Both the position numbers and the translations under genes were made by a program. From the NCBI RefSeq assembly GCF_030546745.1, contig NZ_JAUOPD010000003.1, positions 1 through 64,000 of the forward strand: a stretch of DNA of 64,000 nt, given 5' to 3'. Of this stretch, positions 53,195 to 62,571 are shown one piece after another (position 1 is the first letter of the stretch; each line of letters begins with the position of its first letter). The notes beneath the pieces were generated by a model. It saw nothing but the letters and a program-made list of their open reading frames with translations, was not told the DNA's origin and searched no databases. Origin of the DNA: Thalassotalea sp. 1_MG-2023 (GTDB lineage: Bacteria > Pseudomonadota > Gammaproteobacteria > Enterobacterales > Alteromonadaceae).

Positions 53195-53863
53195 TTAAAA
53201 GTTTAATGTTTCAAATTGCTCAACATTAATGCCTTGACCAAAGTGATGAAGTATTTCCGTTTCGAAATAATGTTGCTGTTTTTTGGTGAAGGCAGCAGAA
53301 GCGTCAGTAACGACATACGTGGTATAGCCTTTATCGTGTGCTTCTCTAAGGGTCGATTCAACGCATACATGAGTAGCAAATCCGGCTAAAAATATCGTTT
53401 CAATACCGTTGTTACGCAGAAAGCTGTTTAAATTACTCCCTGAAAATCCTGAGGCGCCTGTTCTTTCTGTAATAACATGTTCACCTTGTAACGGTGTAAA
53501 ATCAGGATGTATTAATTTCATATCACCTTGCCATGTTTTTGCATTAGGTATGGCATTTCTTAGGCCAAAATCAGCCTGACCAAAAATACGATATTGAGCA
53601 TCGGGTTTTAGTGTGACATGGATAATAGTTATTTCTTGTTTTCGTGCTATTGCTAATAATGTTTTTGAGCGTTGAATCGCTGAATTAAATCTTTTTTCAT
53701 CTTTCACCAGAAGTTGCCGTAACTTTCCTGCTTTGTTTAACCACTCATTCTGGTATTCAATCAATATTAATGCAGATTTATTATTCAATGCTGTTGCAGA
53801 TAAAGGTGTAGAGAATAAAGCCAAAGCTATTATTGATAGATACACGAGGTTGTTAAGTTTCAT
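53195..53863 (-). CDS. exported isochorismatase-like cysteine hydrolase
   Basis: The 222-residue protein has a signal peptide (to LSATA) and an isochorismatase-type fold. The nucleophile Cys is in AGFATHVCVESTLREA. The usual Asp of the triad is Glu in ALILIEYQNEW, as in one subfamily; the basic residue is in ERTGASGFSGS. Predicted periplasmic, substrate unknown. CAGGAG precedes the ATG. A CATTGT-N5-ACAATG dyad lies in the upstream 77 bp, next to a Crp-like regulator gene. Confidence 0.87.
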   Translation of the reverse strand: MKLNNLVYLSIIALALFSTPLSATALNNKSALILIEYQNEWLNKAGKLRQLLVKDEKRFNSAIQRSKTLLAIARKQEITIIHVTLKPDAQYRIFGQADFGLRNAIPNAKTWQGDMKLIHPDFTPLQGEHVITERTGASGFSGSNLNSFLRNNGIETIFLAGFATHVCVESTLREAHDKGYTTYVVTDASAAFTKKQQHYFETEILHHFGQGINVEQFETLNF

Positions 53864-53896
53864 TGTTTATGCTCCTGAGGTACGTAGTATTCAGAG

Positions 53897-53913
53897 CATT
53901 GTTTATCACAATG
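53897..53913. promoter_or_regulatory. dyad upstream of the hydrolase gene
   Basis: CATTGT and ACAATG are inverted repeats with a 5 bp spacer, overlapping a possible minus-strand -35 (TTGTGA). The neighbouring Crp-like protein is a candidate binder. Confidence 0.4.
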
Positions 53914-53940
53914 AAGAGTTATGCCTTAACATTTGATAAG

Positions 53941-54525
53941 TCAATTTTTCTTATGTCTAATACGGGACAGGGTTACATCCGTCATACCTAGGTAAGACGC
54001 CAAGTGGCGAAGAGGTATTCGATCATGAAGATTAGGAAAATCGTTGATAAATTGCTGATATCTCTCTCTTGCGCCTAGCTGCAAAAACATGACTTCCCGT
54101 TGAATTTTGTCTTCTAATAACGTGTCAGTTAACCCATTTAAACAGTTAACACCATTGTGATGTTGCTGCAGTTGTGCAACTAACTGATCGTATTTACATT
54201 GATAGACTTCTACATTAGTGAGCGCTTCTACGAAAAAAAGTGCAGGCTTTTCAATGGCAGAACGTGCAATTGGTGCCAGTATTTGCCCTTCGCTGAAAAA
54301 GCCTTTATTTGATTCTTTACCTTCAGAGTTGAGATAATATAACCTGAAAATTCCTTGAGAAATTAACATGAAGTCATTCCAACGCTTTCCTGGCGATAAC
54401 ATGATGGTCCCGGCAGAAATGTGCAAATGTTTAACCATAGGTATTATGGTCGCAAGAGCAACTTTAGGGAAACTATAGCGTAGTAGTATGTTGGAAATAT
54501 CTAAGTGGTTGATAGAGCTAGACAT
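53941..54525 (-). CDS. Crp/Fnr-family regulator
   Basis: A 194-residue protein with an N-terminal cyclic-nucleotide-binding-like barrel (ISAGTIMLSPGKRWNDFMLI, GIFRLYYLNSEGKE) and a C-terminal helix-turn-helix (RHLASYLGMTDVTLSRIR). No Fnr-type N-terminal cysteine cluster is seen, and the cAMP-contact Arg-Ser pattern is not obvious, so the effector is unknown. It is upstream of, and on the same strand as, the hydrolase gene and may control it. Confidence 0.88.
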   Translation of the reverse strand: MSSSINHLDISNILLRYSFPKVALATIIPMVKHLHISAGTIMLSPGKRWNDFMLISQGIFRLYYLNSEGKESNKGFFSEGQILAPIARSAIEKPALFFVEALTNVEVYQCKYDQLVAQLQQHHNGVNCLNGLTDTLLEDKIQREVMFLQLGARERYQQFINDFPNLHDRIPLRHLASYLGMTDVTLSRIRHKKN

Positions 54526-54576
54526 GTTTTTTTATTTAAGTCTGTAAAGCGATTAGCTATTAGGAAAATGAGAATT

Positions 54577-54605
54577 AAAGCCTATTGAGTCACCAATAGG
54601 CCTTG
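54577..54605 (-). terminator. terminator after the SPFH gene
   Basis: On the minus strand GGCCTATTG and CAATAGGC form a hairpin followed by TTTAATT. The sequence AAAGCCTATTGAGT is identical to the left arm of the ubiK terminator 1.5 kb away. Confidence 0.75.
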
Positions 54606-54625
54606 GGATCTTGATATGTGTATGT

Positions 54626-55558
54626 CTATTTTTCTTTCATATTCCACAAGATACCTTGATCGCTACCCATTACCGTAGTGGGTAATTTACCATCCCATTG
54701 TTGGGCTTTAACATACTCAACAAGTACTTTACTGGTTTTTATCGCCTCGGCTTTTTTCTTTATTGCTTCTGCTTCGGCTAAGCCCTTTAGTTTTATCGCT
54801 TCAGCTTCTGCCCTTGCCTCTGTGGTTATGGCATATGCTGAACCGTCAGCACGTGCTTTTTCTGCATCTCGCTTGGCTTCTGCAGTATTAACTTCACGTT
54901 GTGCTTCAAGTTTTTGGCGTTCTAAACGGTGTTCTTCTGCCGCAGCGAGGTTTTTCTCTGTTTGTTTCGTTTCGATGCTCTGTAAATATTTAGGCGGCAG
55001 CACTAGGTTCTCAATCTGAACGCTATCTAGCTTTACCGGGAATTCAGTCATTTCCGATAAAAGTGTTTCTTCTATCTTTTGAATCACTTGGCCACGATTT
55101 TGTACAATTTGCTCTGCTTTAAATCTTGCTAACGCGTCTTTTGTTGCTGAACGTAATCTTGGGTCAAGAATACGGTTTTCAAATTGATCTAAACCGCCGT
55201 AATTTTTATAAAGCTCGAATGCTTCCGAGCGTATTACTGTCCAGTTAACAGATACTTCAGCAGTCACTGGCATCTGTTCGTAGGTAGAAGCTTTTAAAGA
55301 TTCTGCATTTTTTCGAGTACGTATTTCTAACTCTTCTATAGTGTCTGCCAGTGGTACTTTTGTATGTAGCCCAGGATTAACCTGTGTGGTTGCTTCCCCG
55401 AAACGTTTTACTATCCCTACATGGCCTTCATCTATGGTATAAAATGTCATCCATGCGCTAATGATAACCACTACAGCAATGATGACTTTGATCAAGTGTT
55501 TAGTCACTTGCGGTGAGTCAATATTTGGGGTTTTCGATGCGAGACTATTTTTCAACAT
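54626..55558 (-). CDS. SPFH/prohibitin-family membrane protein
   Basis: A 310-residue inner-membrane protein: one N-terminal helix (about 21-41, LIKVIIAVVVIISAWMTFY), a prohibitin/Band 7 domain (GHVGIVKRFGEATTQVNPGL, DPRLRSATKDALARF, LVLPPKYLQSIETKQ) and a long Ala/Glu/Lys coiled coil (about 205-275). Such proteins form large membrane rings, often with proteases. AGGAG precedes the ATG. A perfect palindrome, TATGTCAAcTTGACATA, lies 17 bp upstream of the start. Confidence 0.9.
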   Translation of the reverse strand: MLKNSLASKTPNIDSPQVTKHLIKVIIAVVVIISAWMTFYTIDEGHVGIVKRFGEATTQVNPGLHTKVPLADTIEELEIRTRKNAESLKASTYEQMPVTAEVSVNWTVIRSEAFELYKNYGGLDQFENRILDPRLRSATKDALARFKAEQIVQNRGQVIQKIEETLLSEMTEFPVKLDSVQIENLVLPPKYLQSIETKQTEKNLAAAEEHRLERQKLEAQREVNTAEAKRDAEKARADGSAYAITTEARAEAEAIKLKGLAEAEAIKKKAEAIKTSKVLVEYVKAQQWDGKLPTTVMGSDQGILWNMKEK

Positions 55559-55575
55559 ATAAGCTCCTACTAAAG

Positions 55576-55592
55576 TATGTCAACTTGACATA
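55576..55592. promoter_or_regulatory. palindromic operator candidate upstream of the SPFH gene
   Basis: TATGTCAA-C-TTGACATA is a perfect 8 bp inverted repeat around one base, placed between a possible -10 and the ribosome site of the SPFH gene. A related half site (TTGTCAAGTTG) lies about 20 bp further upstream. It looks like a repressor site; the binder is unknown. Confidence 0.6.
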
Positions 55593-55668
55593 ATATGTCA
55601 TCGGAGCTGTATGTTGTCAAGTTGTTAATGATTCATAGGTGATATTATATTCATACTATATTGATGTT

Positions 55669-57237
55669 TTAACTCAAAAAATTTTGATATGCAGGGTTGC
55701 TTGTCTCTTCTTGCCACGCATAATTTAATGCTTTTACATGGTTGAAAAAATCAAGTTGATCATCGTTCGTTACTTCAAAGCCGGCCAATACTTGTCCGAA
55801 TGCTGCACCGTGGTTTCGATAATGGAATAAACTAATATTCCAACGTTCGCCTAAAGTGTTAAGGAAGTTTTCTAACGCGCCAGGATATTCCGGAAATTGG
55901 AACCTGAAAATACGCTCTTGCGTTGTTGATAAATTATGGCCGCCTATCATGTAACGCACGTGAAGTTTTGCAAGTTCATTGTTAGTAAAGTCATTCACCA
56001 AATAACCCTGTTGTTGCAATAAGGTGATTAACGCTTCTCTTTCTTGCTGACCAGAAAGTCTGATACCAACAAAAATATGGGCTTGTTCATCGGTGCTATT
56101 TGATTGTGCCTGACGATAGTTAAATTCAGTGATCACTCGTCCTTCAAGCGTCTGGCAAAAGCGTCTAAAGCTGCCTTTTTCCTCTGGAATTGTGACCGAC
56201 AGTACTGCTTCTTTTTGCTCGCCTAATTCACAGCGCTCAGAAACATAGCGAAGCGTATGAAAATTCATATTAGCGCCAGATAAAATGGCGACAAGGGTTT
56301 CATTGCCTGCGCTCGTTTGGCAATACTTTTGTAACCCTGCTAACGATAATGCACCTGCAGGCTCGGCTATAACACGAGTATGTTCAAAAATGTCTTTGAT
56401 TGATGCGCATATTTCATCTGTTGATACGGTGATCACTTGATCACAATATTTTTTGATCAGATCAAACGTATGTTCACCGATGCGCTTTACTGCAACACCG
56501 TCAGCAAAAAGTCCCACTTGGTTAAGATCTGTAGGGCTACCATGTTCCATTGCAGCTTTAAGGCATGCTGAATCTTCCGCTTCAACACCAATGACTTTGA
56601 TATTCGGCTGTAATTGTTTTAAATAAACAGCCATGCCGGCTAATAATCCACCACCGCCAACAGGCACGAAAATAACATCGCAAGAAGATTGTTGCTGCAA
56701 TATTTCTTTTGCAACAGTGCCTTGCCCAGCAATAACATCAATATCGTCAAACGGGTGTATAATCGTTTTTCTTTCATCTTTGGCAAATTGTAAACACGCG
56801 GTAGCCGCTTCATTAAAGCTTTTACCAACCAGTCGTACTTCTGCACCAAAACGGCGTACATTGTCTACTTTAATATCAGGGGTTGTGATCGGCATAACGA
56901 TTGTCGCGTTGATGCCGAGTTTATTTGCTGCTAAAGCTAATCCTTGTGCATGATTACCCGCTGAGGCAGCAATCACCCCATGAATACATTGTGTTTCAGA
57001 TAAATTAGCAAGCTTGTTATATGCACCACGTAATTTAAAAGAGTGAACCGGTTGCTGGTCTTCTCGTTTAAGAAAAATTTGGTTGCCTAACCGTGCCGAA
57101 AGCTTATTCAGTGGGCTTAATTCGGTTTCTACGGCAACGTCATAAATAGGCGCAAGTAAAATACGCCTCAGGTAATCTAATGCCTGCTCTTGGTCAGCGT
57201 TGGCTTGCGCTAACGCTTGCTGTTCTTCATCCGTCAT
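55669..57237 (-). CDS. ilvA: IlvA, biosynthetic threonine deaminase
   Basis: PLP enzyme making 2-oxobutanoate for isoleucine synthesis. 522 residues: PLP Lys in [20 protein letters not shown], the phosphate-binding GGGGL and two C-terminal ACT-like regulatory domains (NFTSTMFS not part). ATG 57237 has GGGA upstream and overlaps ilvD by 11 bp; an in-frame ATG 57252 is less favoured. It is the last gene of ilvGMEDA. Confidence 0.96.
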   Translation of the reverse strand: MTDEEQQALAQANADQEQALDYLRRILLAPIYDVAVETELSPLNKLSARLGNQIFLKREDQQPVHSFKLRGAYNKLANLSETQCIHGVIAASAGNHAQGLALAANKLGINATIVMPITTPDIKVDNVRRFGAEVRLVGKSFNEAATACLQFAKDERKTIIHPFDDIDVIAGQGTVAKEILQQQSSCDVIFVPVGGGGLLAGMAVYLKQLQPNIKVIGVEAEDSACLKAAMEHGSPTDLNQVGLFADGVAVKRIGEHTFDLIKKYCDQVITVSTDEICASIKDIFEHTRVIAEPAGALSLAGLQKYCQTSAGNETLVAILSGANMNFHTLRYVSERCELGEQKEAVLSVTIPEEKGSFRRFCQTLEGRVITEFNYRQAQSNSTDEQAHIFVGIRLSGQQEREALITLLQQQGYLVNDFTNNELAKLHVRYMIGGHNLSTTQERIFRFQFPEYPGALENFLNTLGERWNISLFHYRNHGAAFGQVLAGFEVTNDDQLDFFNHVKALNYAWQEETSNPAYQNFLS

Positions 57238-59095
57238 TGCTTTGAATCCCATCTAGCAAATCGCGGTTACGTACCGCACCTTTATCTGCACTGGTTGCTA
57301 ACATTGCATAATTTTTAAGGGCATAACTGATTGGGCGAACTCGCTCTTGTGGTTTCCATGCATTATTGCCTTTAGCATGCATTGTGTTGCGACGCTTTTC
57401 GAGCTCATCTTCGCTAACGTTTAGCTGAATGGTTCTACTAGGAATATCAATATGAATAATGTCGCCTTGCTCAACTAAAGCAATCGTGCCGCCACTTGCA
57501 GCTTCTGGTGATACATGACCAATTGATAAACCTGAAGTACCGCCAGAGAAACGACCATCTGTTAACAATGCGCATGCTTTACCTAATCCCATTGATTTTA
57601 AATACGTGGTTGGATAAAGCATTTCTTGCATGCCGGGACCACCTTTAGGGCCTTCATAACGAATAACCACAACTTCACCGGCAACCACTTTACCCTCTAG
57701 AATACCTGCTACTGCGGCATCTTGGCTTTCAAAGATATGGGCAGGGCCGATAAATGTTAAGTTGTCGTCACTAACGCCTGCAGTTTTGACAACACATCCA
57801 TCAAGGGCGATATTGCCAGATAATACGGCTAAGCCGCCTTCGGTTGAGAACGCATTATCAATATTTCGAATACAACCATTTTCTCGGTCGTCATCTAAAG
57901 TGTCCCATCGGCAATCTTGGCTAAAAGCTTTAGTGGTACGAATACCTGCTGGGCCTGCACGATAGAATTTTTTAACCTCTTCATCATGGGTGACTTTAAT
58001 GTCATATTTAGCGATAACGTCAGCTAATGTGGTACCTAATACATTGGGTACATCAGTATTTAATAAACCAGCACGGGCTAACTCGCCTAAAATAGCGATA
58101 ACGCCGCCAGCACGATGTACATCTTCCATATGGTATTTAGGAGTAGAAGGAGCAACTTTACATAGTTGAGGTACTACTCGCGATAACTTGTCCATATCTT
58201 CCATGGTGTAGTCAATCTCTGCTTCTTGGGCAGTTGCAAGTAAGTGTAAAATGGTATTCGTTGAGCCACCCATCGCAATGTCTAAACACATCGCATTATG
58301 CAATGCTTCTTTACTGGCGATATTGCGCGGTAACGCTGACTCATCATTGTCTTGATAATATCGCTTAGTTAAGTTAACAATTTCTTTACCGGCATCTAAG
58401 AATAACTGTTTTCGATCTGCATGTGTTGCTAACATCGAACCATTACCTGGCAACGCTAACCCCAAAGCTTCTGCTAAACAGTTCATTGAATTTGCGGTAA
58501 ACATGCCTGAACAAGAACCACATGTTGGACAAGCAGAACGCTCTACTTGATCACTTTGCTCATTCGAAACGGTTGGATCAGCGCCTTGGATCATGGCATC
58601 TACTAAATCAAGCTTGATAATTTGGTCAGAAAGCTTGGTTTTACCTGCTTCCATTGGGCCGCCTGAAACGAAAATTACTGGAATATTTAAACGCATTGCC
58701 GCCATCAGCATGCCCGGAGTAATTTTGTCGCAGTTTGAGATACATACCATGGCATCAGCACAATGTGCATTGACCATATATTCAACAGAGTCAGCAATAA
58801 GATCACGAGAAGGCAAGCTATATAACATACCGCTGTGGCCCATAGCGATACCATCATCAACGGCTATAGTATTGAATTCTTTGGCAACACCACCTGCTTC
58901 TTCAATGGCGCCTGCCACTAATTGCCCCATGTCTTTTAAATGAACATGACCGGGCACAAATTGGGTAAATGAATTAACCACGGCAACAATAGGTTTACCA
59001 AAATCATTATCTGTCATTCCTGTTGCACGCCATAATGCGCGAGCGCCCGCCATATTGCGGCCTTGAGTTGAAGTGGCTGATCTTAATTTAGGCAT
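57227..59095 (-). CDS. ilvD: IlvD, dihydroxyacid dehydratase
   Basis: Fe-S enzyme of branched-chain amino acid synthesis. 622 residues, with cluster cysteines in SNCDKITPG and [17 protein letters not shown] and the C-terminal [22 protein letters not shown] 59095 gives [20 protein letters not shown]-type start. The gap to ilvE is 109 bp, the largest inside the operon. Confidence 0.97.
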   Translation of the reverse strand: MPKLRSATSTQGRNMAGARALWRATGMTDNDFGKPIVAVVNSFTQFVPGHVHLKDMGQLVAGAIEEAGGVAKEFNTIAVDDGIAMGHSGMLYSLPSRDLIADSVEYMVNAHCADAMVCISNCDKITPGMLMAAMRLNIPVIFVSGGPMEAGKTKLSDQIIKLDLVDAMIQGADPTVSNEQSDQVERSACPTCGSCSGMFTANSMNCLAEALGLALPGNGSMLATHADRKQLFLDAGKEIVNLTKRYYQDNDESALPRNIASKEALHNAMCLDIAMGGSTNTILHLLATAQEAEIDYTMEDMDKLSRVVPQLCKVAPSTPKYHMEDVHRAGGVIAILGELARAGLLNTDVPNVLGTTLADVIAKYDIKVTHDEEVKKFYRAGPAGIRTTKAFSQDCRWDTLDDDRENGCIRNIDNAFSTEGGLAVLSGNIALDGCVVKTAGVSDDNLTFIGPAHIFESQDAAVAGILEGKVVAGEVVVIRYEGPKGGPGMQEMLYPTTYLKSMGLGKACALLTDGRFSGGTSGLSIGHVSPEAASGGTIALVEQGDIIHIDIPSRTIQLNVSEDELEKRRNTMHAKGNNAWKPQERVRPISYALKNYAMLATSADKGAVRNRDLLDGIQSNDG

Positions 59096-59204
59096 AATGT
59101 AATTCCATGAAGATAATAAATTTACTTGTGAAAACGAACTAAATCGCGAGTTTTAACAAGCAAACTTAGGGGGAGTATTTACCCCCTAGATTGCTATCAA
59201 ATTG

Positions 59205-60131
59205 TTATTTAACTGGCGCTAACCAAGTATCATCAATTTGTGTTGTGCCATCAAAAATACCGAAAAACGCCGCTTGAATAGCTTGGGTTATCGGACCTCT
59301 TGTGCCACTACCAACAGGTAAACCGTCAACAGATTTAACCGGTACAACTTCCGTAGCAGTACCCGTCATGAAAAACTCATCGGCTAAATAAAGTGATTCA
59401 CGCGAAACAGGTTCTTCGCGCACTTCATAGCCTAATTTACGAGCAAGTTGCATAACGGTATCTCGCGTTAAGCCAGGTAAAATAGATGCGGTACTAAATG
59501 GAGTGTAAATAACGCCATTACGCACTAAAAATAAATTTTGTCCTGCGCCTTCGCTCACCATGTTGTTTACATCAAGCGCAATACCCTCTGTATAACCGTG
59601 ACGGCCTGCTTCCATTGAAATAAGCTGAGAAGACAAGTAGTTACCACCAGCTTTTGCCGCAGTTGGCATAGTATTTGGTGCTAAGCGATTCCAGCTTGAT
59701 ACACCTACTTCAACACCATCTTCAATGGCATCTGCGCCTAAATAGGCTTCCCATGCAAATGCTGCAACCATCAAATCTGCTCTTGCATCAACAGGTGGAC
59801 GTAAGCCCATACCAACATCACCTAAGAATGCTAATGGACGTAAATATGCAGAATCTAAGTTATTTTGCGCAACGGCATCTTTACACGCCTGCATAACTTG
59901 TTCACGAGTAAAAGGAATATTCATGCGGTACACTTTTGCAGAATCAAAAAGTCTATCGATATGCTCTTCTAAACGAAAAATACACGTACCTTTGTGTGTA
60001 TTATAGGCACGTATACCTTCAAATACTGACGAGCCATAATGTAAAGCGTGACTCATCACATGTACGGTTGCGTCTTTCCATGGGATAAGACCACCATTAA
60101 ACCAGATGAGTTCTGCACTAACTTTTGCCAT
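59205..60131 (-). CDS. ilvE: IlvE, branched-chain amino acid aminotransferase
   Basis: PLP class IV aminotransferase for Ile, Leu and Val. 308 residues with SSVFEGIRAY, the PLP Lys in TAAKAGGNYLSSQLI, and EGAGQNLFLV then SILPGLTRDTV. Third gene of ilvGMEDA. Confidence 0.97.
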   Translation of the reverse strand: MAKVSAELIWFNGGLIPWKDATVHVMSHALHYGSSVFEGIRAYNTHKGTCIFRLEEHIDRLFDSAKVYRMNIPFTREQVMQACKDAVAQNNLDSAYLRPLAFLGDVGMGLRPPVDARADLMVAAFAWEAYLGADAIEDGVEVGVSSWNRLAPNTMPTAAKAGGNYLSSQLISMEAGRHGYTEGIALDVNNMVSEGAGQNLFLVRNGVIYTPFSTASILPGLTRDTVMQLARKLGYEVREEPVSRESLYLADEFFMTGTATEVVPVKSVDGLPVGSGTRGPITQAIQAAFFGIFDGTTQIDDTWLAPVK

Positions 60132-60175
60132 TTTCTTTTCCTAATTTTTATCATGTTCAGCGAATATACCGCTGA

Positions 60176-60463
60176 TTATTTGTATTGGGTGCTTAGTAAA
60201 TAATCTTGCGCGCTGCTTTGGCGCGAGCTTCTATTGTCTACTTTGACACCCTTGATGTCGATCAGTTTATTGATTTGGTCGACCAATAATTCAATAGGAC
60301 GTTCGCTGCTAACTTGCAGTTCTATGGTGCCGATTTGTGTGCCGGTATTGACAACCGCACTCATACCATTGATTAAAAAGCCGCGATAACGCGTCACTTG
60401 TAAAATGCGTTCTAATACCACTTGTTTATCGTCAACTGTGATGAGTAATTGATAATGGTTCAT
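60176..60463 (-). CDS. ilvM: IlvM, acetolactate synthase II small subunit
   Basis: Regulatory ACT-domain subunit (95 residues; ERILQVTRYRGFLINGM). It starts 1 bp after the ilvG stop, so the two subunits are probably co-translated. Confidence 0.93.
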   Translation of the reverse strand: MNHYQLLITVDDKQVVLERILQVTRYRGFLINGMSAVVNTGTQIGTIELQVSSERPIELLVDQINKLIDIKGVKVDNRSSRQSSAQDYLLSTQYK

Positions 60464-60464
60464 C

Positions 60465-62129
60465 TTAGCTGCTCTCCATCATTTTATCGTTTGCTGTTTC
60501 TGGCGGTACAAGCGGCCAAACATTTTCTTGCGCGTCTATTTTCACTTGTAGAAGATATGGGCCGTTATGGTCTAACATTTCATCAACGGCTTCACTGACT
60601 TGATCTTTTTCGGTGATCATTTTTGATTTGATATCAAAAGCGTTTGCTAGCATTAAGAAATCTGGATTATCAGATAGATCGGTTTCGCTCAGTCGACCAT
60701 CAAAAAATAGGTCTTGCCATTGTCTTACCATGCCTAGTTTTGCGTTATCTATCAGAACAATTTTTACCGGTAGTTGAAAACGTTTTATCGTAGAAAGCTC
60801 TTGTACATTCATCATGAATGAACCGTCACCTGTAACTGCGATAATAGTATCGTGTGGCCTACTCACCTGTGCACCGATTGCTGCGGGTAAGCCAAAACCC
60901 ATGGTTCCCATGCCACCACTGGTTAAAAAGTTACAAGGTTCATTGAACGACATGTGCTGAGCAGCCCACATTTGGTGTTGACCAACATCGGTGGTTACAC
61001 AGGCATTTTCAGACATTTTCTCGCTGATTTCATTTAATACTGCTGGCGCGTAAATACCTTTGCCGGGGTGATCATATTGCCAGGCAAAATCTTTCTTCAT
61101 CGTTACGATTTTATCTTGCCAATCAGTGATATTTAAAGGCATAGAAAGTAACGGTACGTTGATTTTTAAATCGCCAAGAATAGCGGCATCAGCGGTTCTT
61201 CGTTTATTAATTTCAGCAGTATCAATGTCAAAATGAATAATTTTTGCATTAGGGGCAAATTCATTTAATTTCCCTGTGACTCGATCATCAAAACGCGCAC
61301 CAACGGCAACTAATAAATCACATTCTTGTACGGCTAAATTTGCTGCTTTAGTGCCGTGCATACCTAACATACCTAAGTAATGTGGATTGTCGGCATTTAT
61401 GGCACCTAGCCCTTTAAGAGTCGATACGCAAGGTAACCCTGTTTCGTTTGCAAATTGACGAACTTCATCTAACGCGTTTGCCATGCCTACACCGCCGCCA
61501 ACATAAAGGATAGGTTTTTTGGCTTGCGATAACACCTCAAGTGCTTTGGAAACGTCAGCAGGGGGAAGCTTCACTTTATTGGTGATTTGATCGTAATGAA
61601 TGCCTAATTTTTCCACTGCAGCTAGTTGAACATCTTTTGGAATATCAACTAATACCGGCCCCTGACGCCCTTCAAGTGCAATGGTGAACGCTTTATGAAG
61701 AACTTTTTCTAGTTCATCAACACTACGTACCTGAAATGAGTGTTTAGTACATGCCAATGATAGACCGAATACGTCAATTTCTTGGAAAGCGTCAGAACCC
61801 ATTGCTGCGGTAGCAACTTGTCCGGTGATAGCAACAATAGGAATTGAATCGGCTAACGCATCAGCAAGCCCAGTGATCAAGTTGGTTGCACCAGGACCTG
61901 ATGTTGCTAAGCAAACACCAATTTTTCCTGTGGCTCTCGCATAACCGATGGCTGAAAAGGCAGCGCCTTGTTCGTGTCGCACGAGAAAATGTTGAACATC
62001 ACTATCATATAAAGCATCGTATATCGGCATAATAGCACCGCCTGGATATCCAAATACGTGTTGTACGCCATGTTGTTGCAGCACATCAAATAATAAAGAT
62101 CCACCGGTGTGTTGATTGTCAGTTGCCAT
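60465..62129 (-). CDS. ilvG: IlvG, acetolactate synthase II large subunit
   Basis: Thiamine-diphosphate enzyme forming acetolactate or acetohydroxybutyrate. 554 residues and full length, without the frameshift known in E. coli K-12. Motifs: [27 protein letters not shown] (catalytic Glu), [15 protein letters not shown] and the C-terminal [14 protein letters not shown]. It is the first structural gene of the operon, behind a leader peptide and attenuator. Confidence 0.97.
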   Translation of the reverse strand: MATDNQHTGGSLLFDVLQQHGVQHVFGYPGGAIMPIYDALYDSDVQHFLVRHEQGAAFSAIGYARATGKIGVCLATSGPGATNLITGLADALADSIPIVAITGQVATAAMGSDAFQEIDVFGLSLACTKHSFQVRSVDELEKVLHKAFTIALEGRQGPVLVDIPKDVQLAAVEKLGIHYDQITNKVKLPPADVSKALEVLSQAKKPILYVGGGVGMANALDEVRQFANETGLPCVSTLKGLGAINADNPHYLGMLGMHGTKAANLAVQECDLLVAVGARFDDRVTGKLNEFAPNAKIIHFDIDTAEINKRRTADAAILGDLKINVPLLSMPLNITDWQDKIVTMKKDFAWQYDHPGKGIYAPAVLNEISEKMSENACVTTDVGQHQMWAAQHMSFNEPCNFLTSGGMGTMGFGLPAAIGAQVSRPHDTIIAVTGDGSFMMNVQELSTIKRFQLPVKIVLIDNAKLGMVRQWQDLFFDGRLSETDLSDNPDFLMLANAFDIKSKMITEKDQVSEAVDEMLDHNGPYLLQVKIDAQENVWPLVPPETANDKMMESS

Positions 62130-62222
62130 GATTATTTTTACTTTCCAGAGTGGTTAACTCTGCTAAGTAGACTCCTTTTGTATTGTTACCTTAACGTTCA
62201 CGTTAATTAGCTGCCCTATACG

Positions 62223-62256
62223 AAAAACCCCCCGGTCCTTTAGGAGCGGGGGGTTT
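62223..62256 (-). terminator. attenuator terminator of the ilv operon
   Basis: On the minus strand AAACCCCCCG and CGGGGGGTTTTT form a very strong stem, with a small TCC/GGA inner helix, then TTTTT. It lies between ilvL and ilvG, as expected of a transcription attenuator. Confidence 0.93.
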
Positions 62257-62278
62257 GTAGTTAATTTCTGAGTTTTCT

Positions 62279-62359
62279 TTAGCTCAACAAACGGCCCCGC
62301 GCTGATTTAATAATCACCACGACGAGAATGTTAATAATGACTGAGCTAAAATGTTGCAT
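62279..62359 (-). CDS. ilvL: IlvL, ilv operon leader peptide
   Basis: A 26-residue leader peptide with ten Ile/Val/Leu in one run of eleven (VIINILVVVII), then a basic tail. It precedes the attenuator and ilvG. Ribosome pausing at these codons when charged tRNA is scarce should prevent the terminator, as in E. coli ilvL. The long region 62130-62571 holds this leader, the attenuator and the divergent promoter space toward comM. A TTGCAC...TACTAA pair on the minus strand (plus ~62425-62453) is a weak promoter guess. Confidence 0.92.
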   Translation of the reverse strand: MQHFSSVIINILVVVIIKSARGRLLS

Positions 62360-62571
62360 GTTTATTCAATGACTCTGAAATAATATTAATTTTTGCGCTT
62401 AATTCGCTTTCTTTTTAAATTAGTATCATAGCTCTAATTCAATGTGCAAGTTTTTTTGTTAGAGTTTTTCATAGCAAATGTTTACCTTTGGTTATAACCA
62501 GCTGCGATTAGCGTTATTAAAAAAGCGGGTCTACACTTGCTTTCAGGAAAAGCAGTGTAAATGGATTTATT

